Shown here in pieces: positions 1 to 9,068 of a DNA stretch of 64,000 bases (position 1 is the first letter of the stretch; each line of letters opens with the position of its first letter). The DNA lies in the NCBI RefSeq assembly GCF_963082655.1, contig NC_081552.1, positions 198,012,781 through 198,076,780 of the forward strand, in the 5' to 3' direction. A program made the translations under genes and the position numbers. The notes under the pieces were generated by a model. That model was not told the DNA's origin. It searched no databases and saw only the letters and a program-made list of their open reading frames with translations. Source of the DNA: Stomoxys calcitrans. Lineage: Eukaryota > Arthropoda > Insecta > Diptera > Muscidae.

Positions 1-198
1 GAATGCCCATGCAATAACTACCGACAATTGGTATTTGGTCACCCATAAATACGCAGAGTGTTTGGTTGAAATTTCTGACACATATTTTTTAAGTTTTCTG
101 TTAACCAATAATTCGGAGTTTATCATAGCAACACACAAAAAAAATTTATTATCTTAAGTTAAAAACCAAAAAAATAAAACAATATGGAGTGTAAAATT
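1..198. other. AT-rich sequence, nothing recognised
   Basis: This stretch is AT-rich with A-runs near 136-210. I see no open frame of note, no terminal repeats and no similarity to the repeat families further on. It is probably the flank into which the first family A element inserted. Confidence 0.5.
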
Positions 199-1764
199 AA
201 AAAAAAAAAAGCGCACTAAGTTCGGCGGGCCGAATCTTATATATCCTCCACCATTGGAACAATATCAAGTTATGGTTCATTTCGGACCATAATTGAACTG
301 AATATTGGAGACCATAGTAGAAGTCATTGTGTAAAATTTCAGCCAAATCTAGTAAGAATTGCGCACTTTAGGGGCTGAAGATGAAAAATATGGAAATCGG
401 TTTATAGGGGAGCTGCATTAGGCTATGAACCGATTCATGCCATATTCGACACGTATGTTAAAGGTCATGAGAGAAGCCGTTGTACAAAATTTCAGCTAAA
501 TCGGATAATAATTGCGCCCTCTAGTGGCTCAAAAAGTCATGACCCCAGAACGGTTTTTATGGCAGCTATATCAGGTTATGGAACGATTTGAACCATACTC
601 AGCACAGTTGTTGAAAGTCATAATAAAACACCTTATGCAAAATTTTAGCAAAATCGGATAATAATTGCGCCCTCTAGTGGCTCAAGAAGTCAAGACCCCA
701 GATCGGTTTTTATGGCAGCTATATCAGGTTATGGAACGATTTGAACCATACTCAGCACAGTTGTTGAAAGTCATAATAAAACATCTCATGCAAAATTTCA
801 GCCAAATCGGATCGAAATTGCTCCCTGGAGAGGCTAAAGAACTCAAGTCCCCAGATCGGTTTATGTGGCAGCTATATTAGGTTATGGACAGATTTAAACC
901 ATACTCAGCACAGTTGTTGAAAGTCATAACAGAACACCTCGTGCAAAATTTCAGCCAAATCGGATAATAATTGCGTCCTGTAGTGGCTCAAGAAGTCAAG
1001 ACCCCAGATCGGTTTATATGGCAGCTATATCAGGTTGTGGACCCATTTGAACTATTCTTAATACAGTTTTTGGAAGTCATAACAAAACACGTCATGCAAT
1101 ATTTTTGCCAAATCGGATAATAATTGCGTCCTCTACAGGCTAAAGAAGTCAAGACCCCAGATCGGTTTATATGGCAGCTATATTAGGTTATGGACCCATT
1201 TGAACTATTCTTGGCTCAGTTGTTGAAAGTCATAATAAAACACCTCATGCAAAATTTCAGCCAAATCGGATCGAAATTGCTCCCTGGAGAGGCTAAAGAA
1301 GTCAAGTCCCCAGATCGGTTTATATGGCAGCTATATCAGGTTATGGACCGATTTAAACCATACTCAGCACAGTTGTTGAAAGTTATAACAGAACACCTCA
1401 TGGAAAATTTCAGCCAAGTCGGATAAGAATTGTGCCCTATAGCGGCTCAAGAAGTCAAGATCCCAGATCGGTTTATATGGCAGCTATGTCAAAACGTGGA
1501 CCGATATAGCCCATTTACAAACCCAACCGACCTACCCTAATAAGAAGTATTTGTGCAAAATTTCAAGCGGCTAGCTTTACTCCTTCGAAAGTTAGCGTGC
1601 TTTCGACAGACAGACAGACGGACGGACGGATCTGGCTAGTTCGACTTAAAATGTCATGACAATCAAGAATATATATACTTTATGGGGTCTTAGACGAATA
1701 TTTCGAGGATTCACAAACAGAATGACGAAATTAGTATACCTCCATCCTATGGTGGAGGGTATAA
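199..1764 (+). mobile_element. Family A element, copy 1 (HINE/DINE-1-like, non-autonomous)
   Basis: The 5' end carries a slightly decayed form of the family palindrome near 221 (TTCGGCGGGCCGAA), followed by ATATCCTCCACCATTGG. The 3' end carries CCATCCTATGGTGGAGGGTA, so CCTCCACCAT and ATGGTGGAGG form a subterminal inverted repeat. Between them is a minisatellite of about 153-bp units. Near 1609-1630 there is a GACAGACAGACGGACGGACG tract, then a conserved spacer and AATATATATACTTTATGGGG. This (GTCY)n, core, (TA)n order is the hallmark described for Drosophila mini-me/DINE-1 elements, now grouped with Helentrons; that assignment is by structure only. No transposase or Rep protein is encoded, so the copy would depend on an autonomous relative. 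Confidence 0.7.
540..1500 (+). repeat. Internal minisatellite of family A copy 1, about 153-bp unit
   Basis: The phrase GATCGGTTTATATGGCAGCT or a close variant recurs near 552, 704, 856, 1005, 1162, 1314 and 1467, a spacing of 149-157 bp and about seven units. Each unit also holds AAAATTTCAGCCAAATCGGA. Open frames that run through two units (665-880, 1190-1426) simply reflect the repeat phase and are not genes. Confidence 0.85.
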
Positions 1765-1833
1765 TAAGCTTTTCTCAAATGTATGACAAAAATCGCTTCC
1801 AGTTAATTATCGACTCACAGGGGAATGAGATCG

Positions 1834-2280
1834 AAACAAGTAAAAGCATGCTAAGTTCGGCCGTCCCGAATATTATATGTATACCCTCCACCACCGTAAC
1901 ACGGAGGATGGCATGTCTGCCTAGGACGCTGAACGCCTGGGTTAGAATCATGGCGAGAACATCAGAAACATTTTTCAGCGGTTTTTATGCGACATTTACG
2001 AGGTACTATACCATTTGGAATGGCAGCCCTGTAAAAACTTCTCCCCCAAGGAGCTGTCACATTGCTTCACGCCATGCGGACTTCGGCTATAAAGAGGAGG
2101 TCTCTTATCATTGAGCTTAAACTTGAAATGGACAGCACTCATTGATATGTGAGAAGATAACCCCTGTTCCTTAATGGAATGATCATAGGCAAATTTCCGT
2201 TTGCAGTCTCCACCATGGATCGCATATGCCAGTAATTTGATGGACTGCTATGGAGAAAAAGTGCAACGTTAGGACCATAC
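1834..2280 (+). mobile_element. Family A element, 5' end only, split by a SINE
   Basis: AACAAGTAAAAGCATGCTAA at 1834 is the family A 5' end, followed by a damaged palindrome (TTCGGCCGTCCCGAA) and TATACCCTCCACCA. The text then jumps into a SINE and resumes at 2208 with CTCCACCATGGATCGCAT, which is the normal continuation seen in copy 3. Removing the SINE and one copy of its duplication restores family A. The rest of the element is missing, cut off where family B begins at 2281. Confidence 0.7.
1894..2207 (+). mobile_element. tRNA-derived SINE, copy 1 (full length, 314 bp)
   Basis: The element is flanked by an exact 8-bp duplication, CTCCACCA, at 1886-1893 and 2208-2215. Its 5' part looks like a tRNA gene head: a box A-like GTAACACGGAGGATGG near 1898 and a box B-like GGTTAGAATCA at 1940-1950 (canonical GGTTCGAANCC, so decayed). 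The body contains TTTTTCAGCGG, then GGACTTCGGCTATAAAGAGG, then GACAGCACTCATTGATATGT, and ends CCGTTTGCAGT. The same body occurs at 4662-4890 and, inverted, at 8028-8307. No protein is encoded; mobilisation would rely on a LINE. Confidence 0.85.
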
Positions 2281-3598
2281 GAGTAAAAAGGCGTTAACTT
2301 CGACCGGGCCGAACTTTGGATACCCACCACCTCGGGAATATACGTAAACCACCTTCCGTCAAAATCCGGTAAAAAATGCATACCTTATGCTCCATAGCAA
2401 CTATATCGAAATATGTTCCGATTTTGACTAAATACTAATAAGTACAAGTCATTGTTCAATGGTGTATAACAAAATAGATCTGAACCATATACGACGCGGA
2501 TGTCGCAAAGCCTAACATAAGTCAATGTGTCTAATTTCAGTGAAATCGGATTGTAAATGCGCCTTTTATGGGGCCACGATTTTAAATCGAGATCTCAGTC
2601 TATATGGCAGCTATATCCAAATCTTGACAGATTTGAGACAAATTGAAGAAGAATGTCGAACGGCCTAACACAACTCCCTGTCCCAAATTTTGGCGCAATC
2701 GGACAATAAATGCGCCGTTTAAGGGCCCAAGACCTTAAATCGAGATCTCGGTCTATATGGCAGCTATATCCAAATCTGGACCGATCTGAGACAAATTGAA
2801 GAAGAATGTCGAAGGGCCCAACACAACTCACAGTCCCAAATTTTGGCGCAATCGGACAATAAAAGCGCCTTTTATGGACCCAAGACCTTAAATCGAGTGA
2901 TCGGCCTATATGCCAGCTATATCCAAATCTGGACCGATCTGGGCCAAATTGCAGGAGGATTTCAAAGGGCCTAACATAAATCTCTGTCCTAAATTTCAGC
3001 AACATCGGACAATAAATGCGCCTTTTATGGGCGCAATGCCTTAAATCGAGAGATCGGTTTAAATGACAGCTATATCCAAATCTAGACCGATCTGAGCCAA
3101 ATTGAAGACGAATGTTGAAGGACCTAACACAACTCACTGTCCCAAATTTTGGCGCAATCGGACAATAAATGCGCCTTTTATGGGCATAAGACCTTAAATC
3201 GAGAGATCGGCCTATATGGCAGCTATATCCATATCTGGATCGAATTGAAGAAGAATGTCGAAGGGCCTAACGCAACTCACTGTCCCAAATTTCAGCAAAA
3301 TCGGATAATAAATGTGAGTTTTATGGGTCTAAGACCTCAAATCTGCGGATATCAAGATATCGTCCGATATAGCCCATCTTCGAACTTAACCTGATTATGG
3401 ACAAAAAAAGAATCTGTGCAAAGTTTCAGCCCAATATATTTATTTTCAAAGACTGTAGCGTGATTTCAAAAAACAGACGGACGGACATGGCTAGATCGTC
3501 TTAGATTTTTACCATGATTAAGAAAAATGGATATTTCGATGTGTTGCAAACGGAATGACAAAATTAATATACTCCCATCCTTCGGTGGTGGATATAAC
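2281..3598 (+). mobile_element. Family B element, copy 1 (HINE/DINE-1-like)
   Basis: It begins GAGTAAAAAGGCGTTAACTT with the palindrome TTCGACCGGGCCGAA and then GGATACCCACCACC. It ends CCATCCTTCGGTGGTGGATA, giving an inverted pair of CCACCACC and GGTGGTGG. The interior is a tandem array of about 160-bp units. The tail has ACAGACGGACGGACATGGCT followed by TTGCAAACGGAATGACAAAA, as in every other copy. It differs from family A in the unit sequence and subterminal motif but shares the same plan. Confidence 0.7.
2585..3340 (+). repeat. Internal minisatellite of family B copy 1, about 155-165 bp unit
   Basis: Units begin around TATGGCAGCTATATCCAAAT and contain TAACACAACTCACTGTCCCA and ATCGGACAATAAATGCGCC. 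About five units are present. The 180-residue minus-strand open frame at 2595-3137 is the repeat read through and shows its own 50-residue periodicity, so I do not call it a gene. Confidence 0.85.
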
Positions 3599-3602
3599 TA
3601 CA

Positions 3603-4303
3603 AGTTCAGAGAACATGTTGTCTTGGCATAAGCGGAGCGATGAGTACCACGCGCTCTAGGGCACTGGAGACTATTCTGGATATCCGACCCATTGACATAC
3701 AGATTAAAATTGAGGCAGCCATTGCGTCTATGAGACTTAAGGCGATGGGAGAATGGATTGAGGATAGGAGCAGCTCACATCATCGCGGTATAATCGAAGC
3801 GACGATAGGAAACCTGGAAGGAAAGGAAGAGATTTCCGATTGCATACCTGACACGACACTTGAGGACGAGTGCGAGGCACTGCTGCCATCGGCACAGTTT
3901 TGGACTAACGCAACCCTGGTACTGCCGTCTGGATGATCATGTTACACGGATTGATCAAAGCTAGGCGACAGAGTTGGTCTTCCTTGAGAACCCAGGAACT
4001 GAGATTTGTTGTAGACTGCCTGACCATAATACGGTCCTGCAGCTAGAGATCCAGGCGATCAAGGAATGCGTGAGGTGGTGTGGTACTAACGCGAGGACGT
4101 CGAGTGTGAACATCTTAACGGACAGTAAAATGGCCATAAGGGCAATAGCGACCAGGAGGGTAAGGTCACGAACAGTCTTGTAGTGTAAGAAAGAGAATAA
4201 AGCCTTCTCTGAGGATGGCACAATTCGCATCGTTTGGGTGACGGGCCATAACGGAGTAAGGGGTAGTGAAAGGGTAGGCGATTTACCAGTGAAGGCCAGA
4301 GAA
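3603..4303 (+). pseudogene. Non-LTR retrotransposon ORF2 C-terminus with RNase H domain (broken)
   Basis: This is the tail of a LINE polyprotein. The upstream part, from about 3640, reads STTRSRALETILDIRPIDI, typical of the linker between reverse transcriptase and RNase H in I/R1/Jockey-type elements. The RNase H signature follows: YTD at 3943-3951 (first catalytic Asp), LEIQAIKEC (Glu), ILTDSKMAI (second Asp) and WVTGHNGVRGSE near the end. It is dead: TGA at 3934, TGA at 3952-3954 where a Gly of the YTDGSK motif is expected, and a frame change before 3974. A second LINE cuts it off at 4304. Exact clade is not determined. Confidence 0.75.
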
Positions 4304-4318
4304 CTTACTTACTTACTT
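4304..4318 (-). repeat. Microsatellite 3' tail of the YADD LINE, (TAAG)n
   Basis: CTTACTTACTTACTT on the plus strand is (TAAG)n at the 3' end of the minus-strand LINE. Short tandem tails of this kind, in place of poly(A), are known for several non-LTR clades. It marks the insertion point into the RNase H fragment. Confidence 0.6.
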
Positions 4319-4661
4319 TAATTGGCTATGACAGAACATTCGTTCCACTAGCCGAACGTAGAATAGCGTTACAAGCACTTCAATCTTCTGCATTCATTTC
4401 ATAATCCTGACACCAAGTTTCGAGGTGTCTCTCACCACTTGATCTTTCCGTCGGGCTTTTGTTCGTCCCGGTTTTTATTATACCACCATGTTTGCCTTCA
4501 AAAAACTTCTTTGCTGCAGTTTCTTCATCCATTCTGACAACATGACCTAGCCAATGCAGCCATTATATTTTGATGCGTGTAACTTTGCTATCGTCGATAT
4601 ACAGCTCGTGTTTTATGCGACGCCTATATTCTCCATTAACGCAAACTAATTCATACGTGAA

Positions 4662-4890
4662 CTTCAGAAAAATTTTCAGCGGTAGATATCCCCTTACAAA
4701 TGTTGGCTACATTTGTGAAGCATCAACTTTTCTACCAAATGGTGTCGCTATGCCGCACGCCGTTCGGACTCAGCATAAAAAGGAGGCTCCTTATCATGCT
4801 TAAACTTTAATCGAACTGCATTCATAGATATGAATGAATTATCCCCTGTTCTTAATGGAATGTTCATGGGAAATTTTGTATTTTAGCAGT
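4662..4890 (+). mobile_element. tRNA-derived SINE, copy 2 (5'-truncated)
   Basis: From TTCAGAAAAATTTTCAGCGG to TTCATGGGAAATTTTGTA this matches the body and 3' end of the other two SINE copies, but the tRNA-like head with boxes A and B is missing. 5' truncation is usual for LINE-mediated insertion. It lies within the YADD LINE, between the VFERK block on its right and the RWLGHV block on its left, so it is younger than that LINE. No clear duplication could be fixed. Confidence 0.75.
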
Positions 4891-6105
4891 AGTCCATATA
4901 TTTTACGAAGATTCTTTCTCTCAAATACTCCAAGCACTGCCTCATCTGCTTTCACAAGTACTCATGCCTCAGAACCATATAACAACACGGGTAGTATCAG
5001 TGTCTTGTATAGTGTAATCTTCGTATGTCGAGAGGTGGCCTTGTTTCTTAACTGCTTACTTAGTCCAAAGTGGCGTCTGTTTGCCAGAATTATTCTTCGA
5101 TTAATCTCAAAACTGGTGTCATTCGTTTTGGTTACCGAGGTAGATAAAGTTACTGACTATCTCAAAGTTGTGGTTCCCAAATTTCTCCATTTTCTTTATC
5201 TGCGTTTATCAAGGCGTTTTGGGAGTTGAAATCATCTATTTCGTCTTATCTCCATTTACTGCCATACCCATCTATTCTTACAAAGGCTGCAGTTACTACT
5301 TACTTCCGGTGACCGACGATTGATATCGATGTCGTCGGCATAGACGAGTAGCATGTGATCTCTTGCGATTAGTGTGCCATATCTATTCACATCTGCATCT
5401 CGTATAATCTCCTCCAGCTGGATATTAAAGCGATCGCACGATAGGTTGTCTTCTTGTCTAAAACCTCGTTTGGTATTGAATGGATCGGAGAGATTCTTTC
5501 GTATTCCTGCAGAGTCTTAATAATTTTGCAGGGATACCAAACTCAGACATGACTTGAAATACCTTTGAACGTAAAGGAGTATCGAAGGCGGCTTTGTAGT
5601 CAACAAAGAGATGGTAGGTGTTGATTTGTCCTTCTCGGGTCTTTTCCAGGATTTGGCGCAGTGTGAATGGATTTATCAGGTCCAAAGCCGCATTGATAGG
5701 GCCCAATTATCTCATTGCCTTTAGGTTTTAATCTTGCACACAGTACGCTCGAGAGTATCTTGTATGCGATGGGGAGCAGAGTTATTCCTCTGTAGTTGGC
5801 ACATTCCGTCTTGTCTGCTTTCTTGTGTACGGGACATAGTATGCTGATGTTCTAATCATCGGGTATGCGTTCATCTAGCTAGCTTGCGCAGACAAGCTGA
5901 TGCATACGCCTTATCAGCGTGTCGCCTCCGGTCTTCAATAGTTCAGCGGGTAACCTGTCGGCTCCTGCTGCCTTGTTTTTCTTCAGTCGGGTCACTGCTT
6001 CTCGTTCAAAAATACTTGCGGAAAGGAAAATCACATCCTCAACAGTAATCTGTGAAAAATGTTGTAGGTAAAGAATGTAATCTGTGAAGCTTATTACCAT
6101 GTTTT

Positions 6106-6247
6106 ATTAGGGCTTGTCAGTATGAAGTCCACCACGTTGCAAAAGCAAGTATAGTATACAACTTTGTAGTTAGAGAGGAATGAAATATGGTATACATTAT
6201 CCTAAAATATGTAAATGAACTTTTAAGAAATTTTCATTAACTTCTTG
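6106..6247. other. Short AT-rich segment, not recognised
   Basis: This lies between the YADD LINE and the TA target of the mariner-like element. If the mariner interrupted the LINE at 7276-8826, this might be the continuation of that LINE's 3' end, but I cannot show it. Confidence 0.3.
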
Positions 6248-6249
6248 TA

Positions 6250-7273
6250 AAGGGTGATTTTTTAAGAGTTATAGGAAAGTTATTAATATAAAAAAAACAC
6301 ATAAAATTTCTATAATTCATAAAATATTCATTTAATCGATAGTACGACCCATATAATTTCAGGTTTGAAGATTATTTCATGCAATTGTTGACCGTGAATG
6401 CGCCTCAAATCGTCCATCCGCTTAGTCCAATTTTGGTATACTCTTTCCAACATTTTGGCCGGTATCTCACGATTAAATGCCTCAATGTTGTCTTCCAATG
6501 CGTCAATTGAAGCTGCCTAAAGGCATTAAATAGCACGATCTAAGCGGCCAATTGACCGGTCCCGAACATGAAATAAAATGTTCACTGAACTCGCCTCTCA
6601 ATAAGTCCATTGTTACGCGTGCTGTGTGGCATGTGGCACCGTCTTGTTGAAACCTCATGCCATACAAACTCTTGCATGTTGGGCAAAAAAAAAAGTTGGA
6701 TATCATCTCACGGTAGCGCTCACCGTGAGCGCTACCGTGAGATGATATCCAACTTTTTTTTTTGCCCAACATGCAAGAGTTTGTATGGCATGAGGTTTCA
6801 ACAAGACGGTGCCACATGCCACACAGCACGCGTAACAATGGACTTATTGAGAGGCGAGTTCAGTTACGTTACGATTCGCATCATCTTTGAAGAAGTACGT
6901 TCCAATGATGCCACCAGCCCATAAAGCGCACCAAACTGTGAATTTTTCTGGATGCATTGGTAGCTTTTGCAATGCCTCTGGCTGGTCTTCACTCCAAAAT
7001 CGACAATTCTGCTTATTTACATACCCATTGAGCCAAAAATTAGCTTCGTTGCTGAAGAAGAAGAAGTGCAAAATCAACTTTCTTAAAAGAGCACGCAGTT
7101 TAATAAAAAAAAATCCAATAATTGCAAGCATTGTTCGTTTGTAAGACGATTCATGGTTAAATTATGAACCAAACTGAAGATGTTTGACAGTGAAACAAAA
7201 CACGAAACGTGCGTGTGCTGTTAAAAGTATTGTTACCAAAAAAAAAAAAAAAAACAGCTAACAAATCACCCTT
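6250..7273 (-). mobile_element. Tc1/mariner-type element, copy 1, AAGGGTGATTT ends, internally deleted
   Basis: The ends are AAGGGTGATTTTTT (left) and, inverted, AAGGGTGATTTGTT (right), flanked by TA at 6248-6249 and 7274-7275, the standard Tc1/mariner target. On the minus strand the transposase reads NRLTNEQ near 7130, then FWLNGYVNKQNC near 7000-7030, WCALWAGGIIGTYFFKDDAN near 6885-6940, ERYREMISN at about 6697-6723 and FQQDGATCHTARVTMDLLRG near 6600-6660. The segment between the N-terminal start and the FWLNGY block is deleted, a second deletion follows the SCYLMPL block, and a large inverted duplication interrupts the middle. It cannot encode an active transposase. Confidence 0.85.
6584..6864. 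repeat. Perfect palindrome, 140-bp arms, 1-nt spacer
   Basis: Positions 6584-6723 are the exact reverse complement of 6725-6864, with only C6724 unpaired, including a run of 10 A matched by 10 T. Both arms carry the transposase part from ERYREMIS to LLRGEFS, so the same peptide can be read on either strand. The left arm is the original in its proper order on the minus strand. The right arm is an inverted extra copy replacing about three codons. It could be a real foldback duplication or a sequencing chimera. Confidence 0.95.
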
Positions 7274-7275
7274 TA

Positions 7276-8016
7276 GTTGTGCCCTCACACGGGTTGGTGG
7301 TCCGCATGAGAACTGGCAGACAACCCGTCGCGGTACGTATGTACAGGGTAGCATTCTGACAGGTCTGAATGTTAGTCCATTGCGTGTCGCTCAGATGACA
7401 TGGGCACGCTTTTTGGTGAAGTCAACAAGGTTTCTTTGTCAGCATCCCAAATGCAGCCGATAAGTGACTTGAGGACTTTGTTTCTACTTCAGACATCGTC
7501 ACAAATTACAGTGGCATGTGCCGAAGATTCAAAATGGCTATCAAATATGACACCAAGTAGTTGGTGGTCGGAATCCTTGCGCTTTCGAGTCTCCCTTTCA
7601 ACAGCCAATGCATTTCCGCTGACCATGGAACAGTATGGCAGAAGATTTGGTGGAGAATGTCTTAAAATTTCTTGTCATCAACGCAGGTCTCAAAGCCATT
7701 ATGCCGTTTGAATGGTGCGGAATAGAGGATACAAAGAAGGAATGGGCTGGAAGACCACGAATTCTACGAACGACTCTCCTCCTTGCCCTCTCACTCTCGG
7801 AAAGCTCAATAAATTGACGGTTGAAAAACCGAGTGTATATCTTCGGATTAGACGCTATTACCTCACCAAAAGTGAGGTAATAGCGGACCATCCTACTGTT
7901 TTTCAGGATGAGAGCATTGAATCCCATCGCATTCGCCTGAGAGTACCACTGCCTGTCCCGGGATGTTGGACAGCACTTGAGGTATTCGACCAGCTGGTAT
8001 AAAATGAGATGCTGTT
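7276..8016 (-). pseudogene. Non-LTR retrotransposon reverse transcriptase part (broken, internally deleted)
   Basis: Minus-strand reading gives ATASHFIPAGRIPQVL near 7960-8015, then NPKIYTRFFNRQFIELSES near 7795-7850 with ARRRVVRRIRGL. It then jumps, by an internal deletion that removed the catalytic YADD core, to KSSAILF near 7630, HFESSAHATVICDDV near 7500-7550, SRNKVLKSLIGCIWDADKET near 7430-7490, and a terminal QTCQNATL block near 7345-7365. These blocks are those of Jockey/I-type LINE ORF2 proteins. Multiple stops are present. The mariner at 6250-7273 abuts its left edge and a SINE separates it from the endonuclease part. Confidence 0.8.
7854..7884. repeat. Short perfect inverted repeat, 13-bp arms
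   Basis: GCTATTACCTCAC at 7854-7866 and GTGAGGTAATAGC at 7872-7884, with a CAAAA loop. It lies within the LINE relic where a block of coding sequence is missing, so it may be a scar of template switching, not a functional hairpin. Confidence 0.8.
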
Positions 8017-8027
8017 GCCTTAATTAT

Positions 8028-8307
8028 TACAAAATTTCCCATGAACCTTCTATTAAGGGACAGGGGATACATCTCTCATATAAATGAGTGCAGTCCGATT
8101 AAAGTTTTAGCTCAATGATAGAAGCCTTATTGTTTATGTCGAGTCGAAACAGCAGCCCCATGGCGATACCACTTGGTAGAGAAAAGTTAACATGGCAGGA
8201 TACTTTACGAATGTATGCCAGCTGAAAATTTTTCTGATTTTCACCCCTGACTTCGAACCGAGGCATTCGGCGTCATAGACAGACATGCCAACCTCTGCGC
8301 TACAGTG
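8028..8307 (-). mobile_element. tRNA-derived SINE, copy 3 (full length)
   Basis: It is flanked by an exact 11-bp duplication, GCCTTAATTAT, at 8017-8027 and 8308-8318. Reading the minus strand, it opens with TGTAGCGCAGAGGTTGGCAT, then CCTCGGTTCGAAGTC, then AGAAAAATTTTCAGCTGG, and closes with TTCATGGGAAATTTTG. This copy keeps the best promoter of the three. It splits a LINE exactly between its endonuclease and reverse transcriptase parts, which join when the SINE and one duplication are removed. Confidence 0.9.
8251..8302 (-). promoter_or_regulatory. Internal RNA polymerase III promoter of SINE copy 3
   Basis: Box A-like TAGCGCAGAGGT near 8290-8302 and box B-like GGTTCGAAGTC ending at 8259 on the minus strand match the tRNA-type consensus (TRGCNNAGNGG and GGTTCGAANCC) with few changes. 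The spacing is in the usual range for tRNA-derived SINEs. Confidence 0.65.
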
Positions 8308-8318
8308 GCCTTAATTAT

Positions 8319-8826
8319 GCCTTGGAATTTCTTCTTAGCAACACGTACATACATCTGGGAGGTGGCAGCTCACCTAAGCGGCGTGGTGTACTCTCTTAAG
8401 CATGCATCTGATTGATTTACGCCCCGCTTTCAGAGGTTATGAAATGAAATGGTCGTTCATTGGTGAATATTATGGAAAGCTGATGCGACCCCAATGAAAT
8501 GATTGTTTGCCTGGAGATGTCATTTACTACTTCAGGTGTTGCAATGGATATTTATAGCGAGATGATGCAATCGCTCATAATTCTGGAAGGGGCTACCTCA
8601 TTCATCGTGTAAAATGGGGAGCTCTGAGTCTGCTCCAGCAAAGCCTTGCTCTTTTAATGGTAACCTTGGGGAGAAGGTTATAACACGTGATGCGCATTAA
8701 AGTCGCCCAGTGGCAGACGAGTATGGTCAGATAACAGGCATCTGATGTAAGGCCTATAATCTCGTGTTGACCACTGCCAACCGGCGATTTAAGCACATTG
8801 TATCGAACCTGACTCTTCTCTCTATA
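8319..8826 (-). pseudogene. Non-LTR retrotransposon AP-endonuclease domain (broken)
   Basis: On the minus strand the hallmark GDFNAHHV is at 8684-8707 (ggc gac ttt aat gcg cat cac gtg, except a preceding frame shift), followed by a segment like LEQTQSSPFYTMNE, then ISIATPEVVNDIS and SLGSHQLSIIF near 8470-8495. In functional endonucleases the last block reads GSDHLP; here it is GSHQLS, so the catalytic Asp-His pair is lost. Stops are present. It belongs to the same element as the reverse transcriptase at 7276-8016, from which a SINE separates it. The far end stops at the TA target of a mariner MITE. Confidence 0.8.
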
Positions 8827-8828
8827 TA

Positions 8829-9066
8829 TTGGGTTGCCCAAAAAGTAATTGCGGATTTTTCATATAGTCGGCGTTGACAAATTTTTTCACAGCTTGTGTC
8901 TCTTTAATTGCATTCTTTCTTCTGTCAGTTATCAGTTGTTACTTTTAGCTTGCTTTAGAAAAAAAGTGTAAAAAAAGTATATTTGATTAAAGTTCATTCT
9001 AAGTTTTATTAAAAATGCATTTACTTTCTTTTAAAAAAATCCGGAATTACTTTTTGGGCAACCCAA
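8829..9066. mobile_element. Mariner MITE (238 bp) with TTGGGTTGCCC ends
   Basis: The ends TTGGGTTGCCCAAAAAGTAA and its inverse TTACTTTTTGGGCAACCCAA are flanked by TA at 8827-8828 and 9067-9068. The 5' half (to GCTTTAGAAAAAAAGTG) and the 3' half (from AAAGTTCATTCTAAG) match the mariner at 14914-15868, with the whole transposase gene removed. It is a deletion derivative that would be moved in trans. Confidence 0.93.
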
Positions 9067-9068
9067 TA

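Larger units (their letters stand above)
4304..6105 (-). pseudogene. Non-LTR retrotransposon reverse transcriptase with YADD box (broken)
   Basis: Read on the minus strand, the reverse transcriptase motifs appear in order: RLKKNKAAGADRLPAELL near 5940-5995, CANYRGITLLPIAYKILSS near 5745-5800, TLRQILEKTREGQINTYHLF near 5605-5665 with LFVDYKAAFDTP, QEDNLSCDRFN near 5430-5455, and the catalytic LLVYADDIDI with YADD at 5331-5342. Beyond this come the C-terminal blocks VFERK and RWLGHV. Several stops and frame changes, including loss of part of the FRPGKST-type segment near 5690, make it a relic. The 3' end carries a (TAAG)n tail (CTTA repeats at 4304-4318 on the plus strand). A SINE interrupts it at 4662-4890. 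It inserted into the RNase H relic to its left. Confidence 0.85.

Noticed and set aside
1656..2114. 152-codon open frame on the plus strand
   Set aside because: It runs through a family A tail, a family A 5' end and a SINE, so it is a chance frame over three repeats.
2595..3137. A 180-codon open frame on the minus strand
   Set aside because: It reads through the family B minisatellite and repeats itself about every 50 residues. Similar frames occur in all other B copies on either strand.
6610..6924. A plus-strand 104-codon gene opposite the transposase
   Set aside because: It is the inverted arm of the palindrome, an extra copy of the minus-strand transposase segment.
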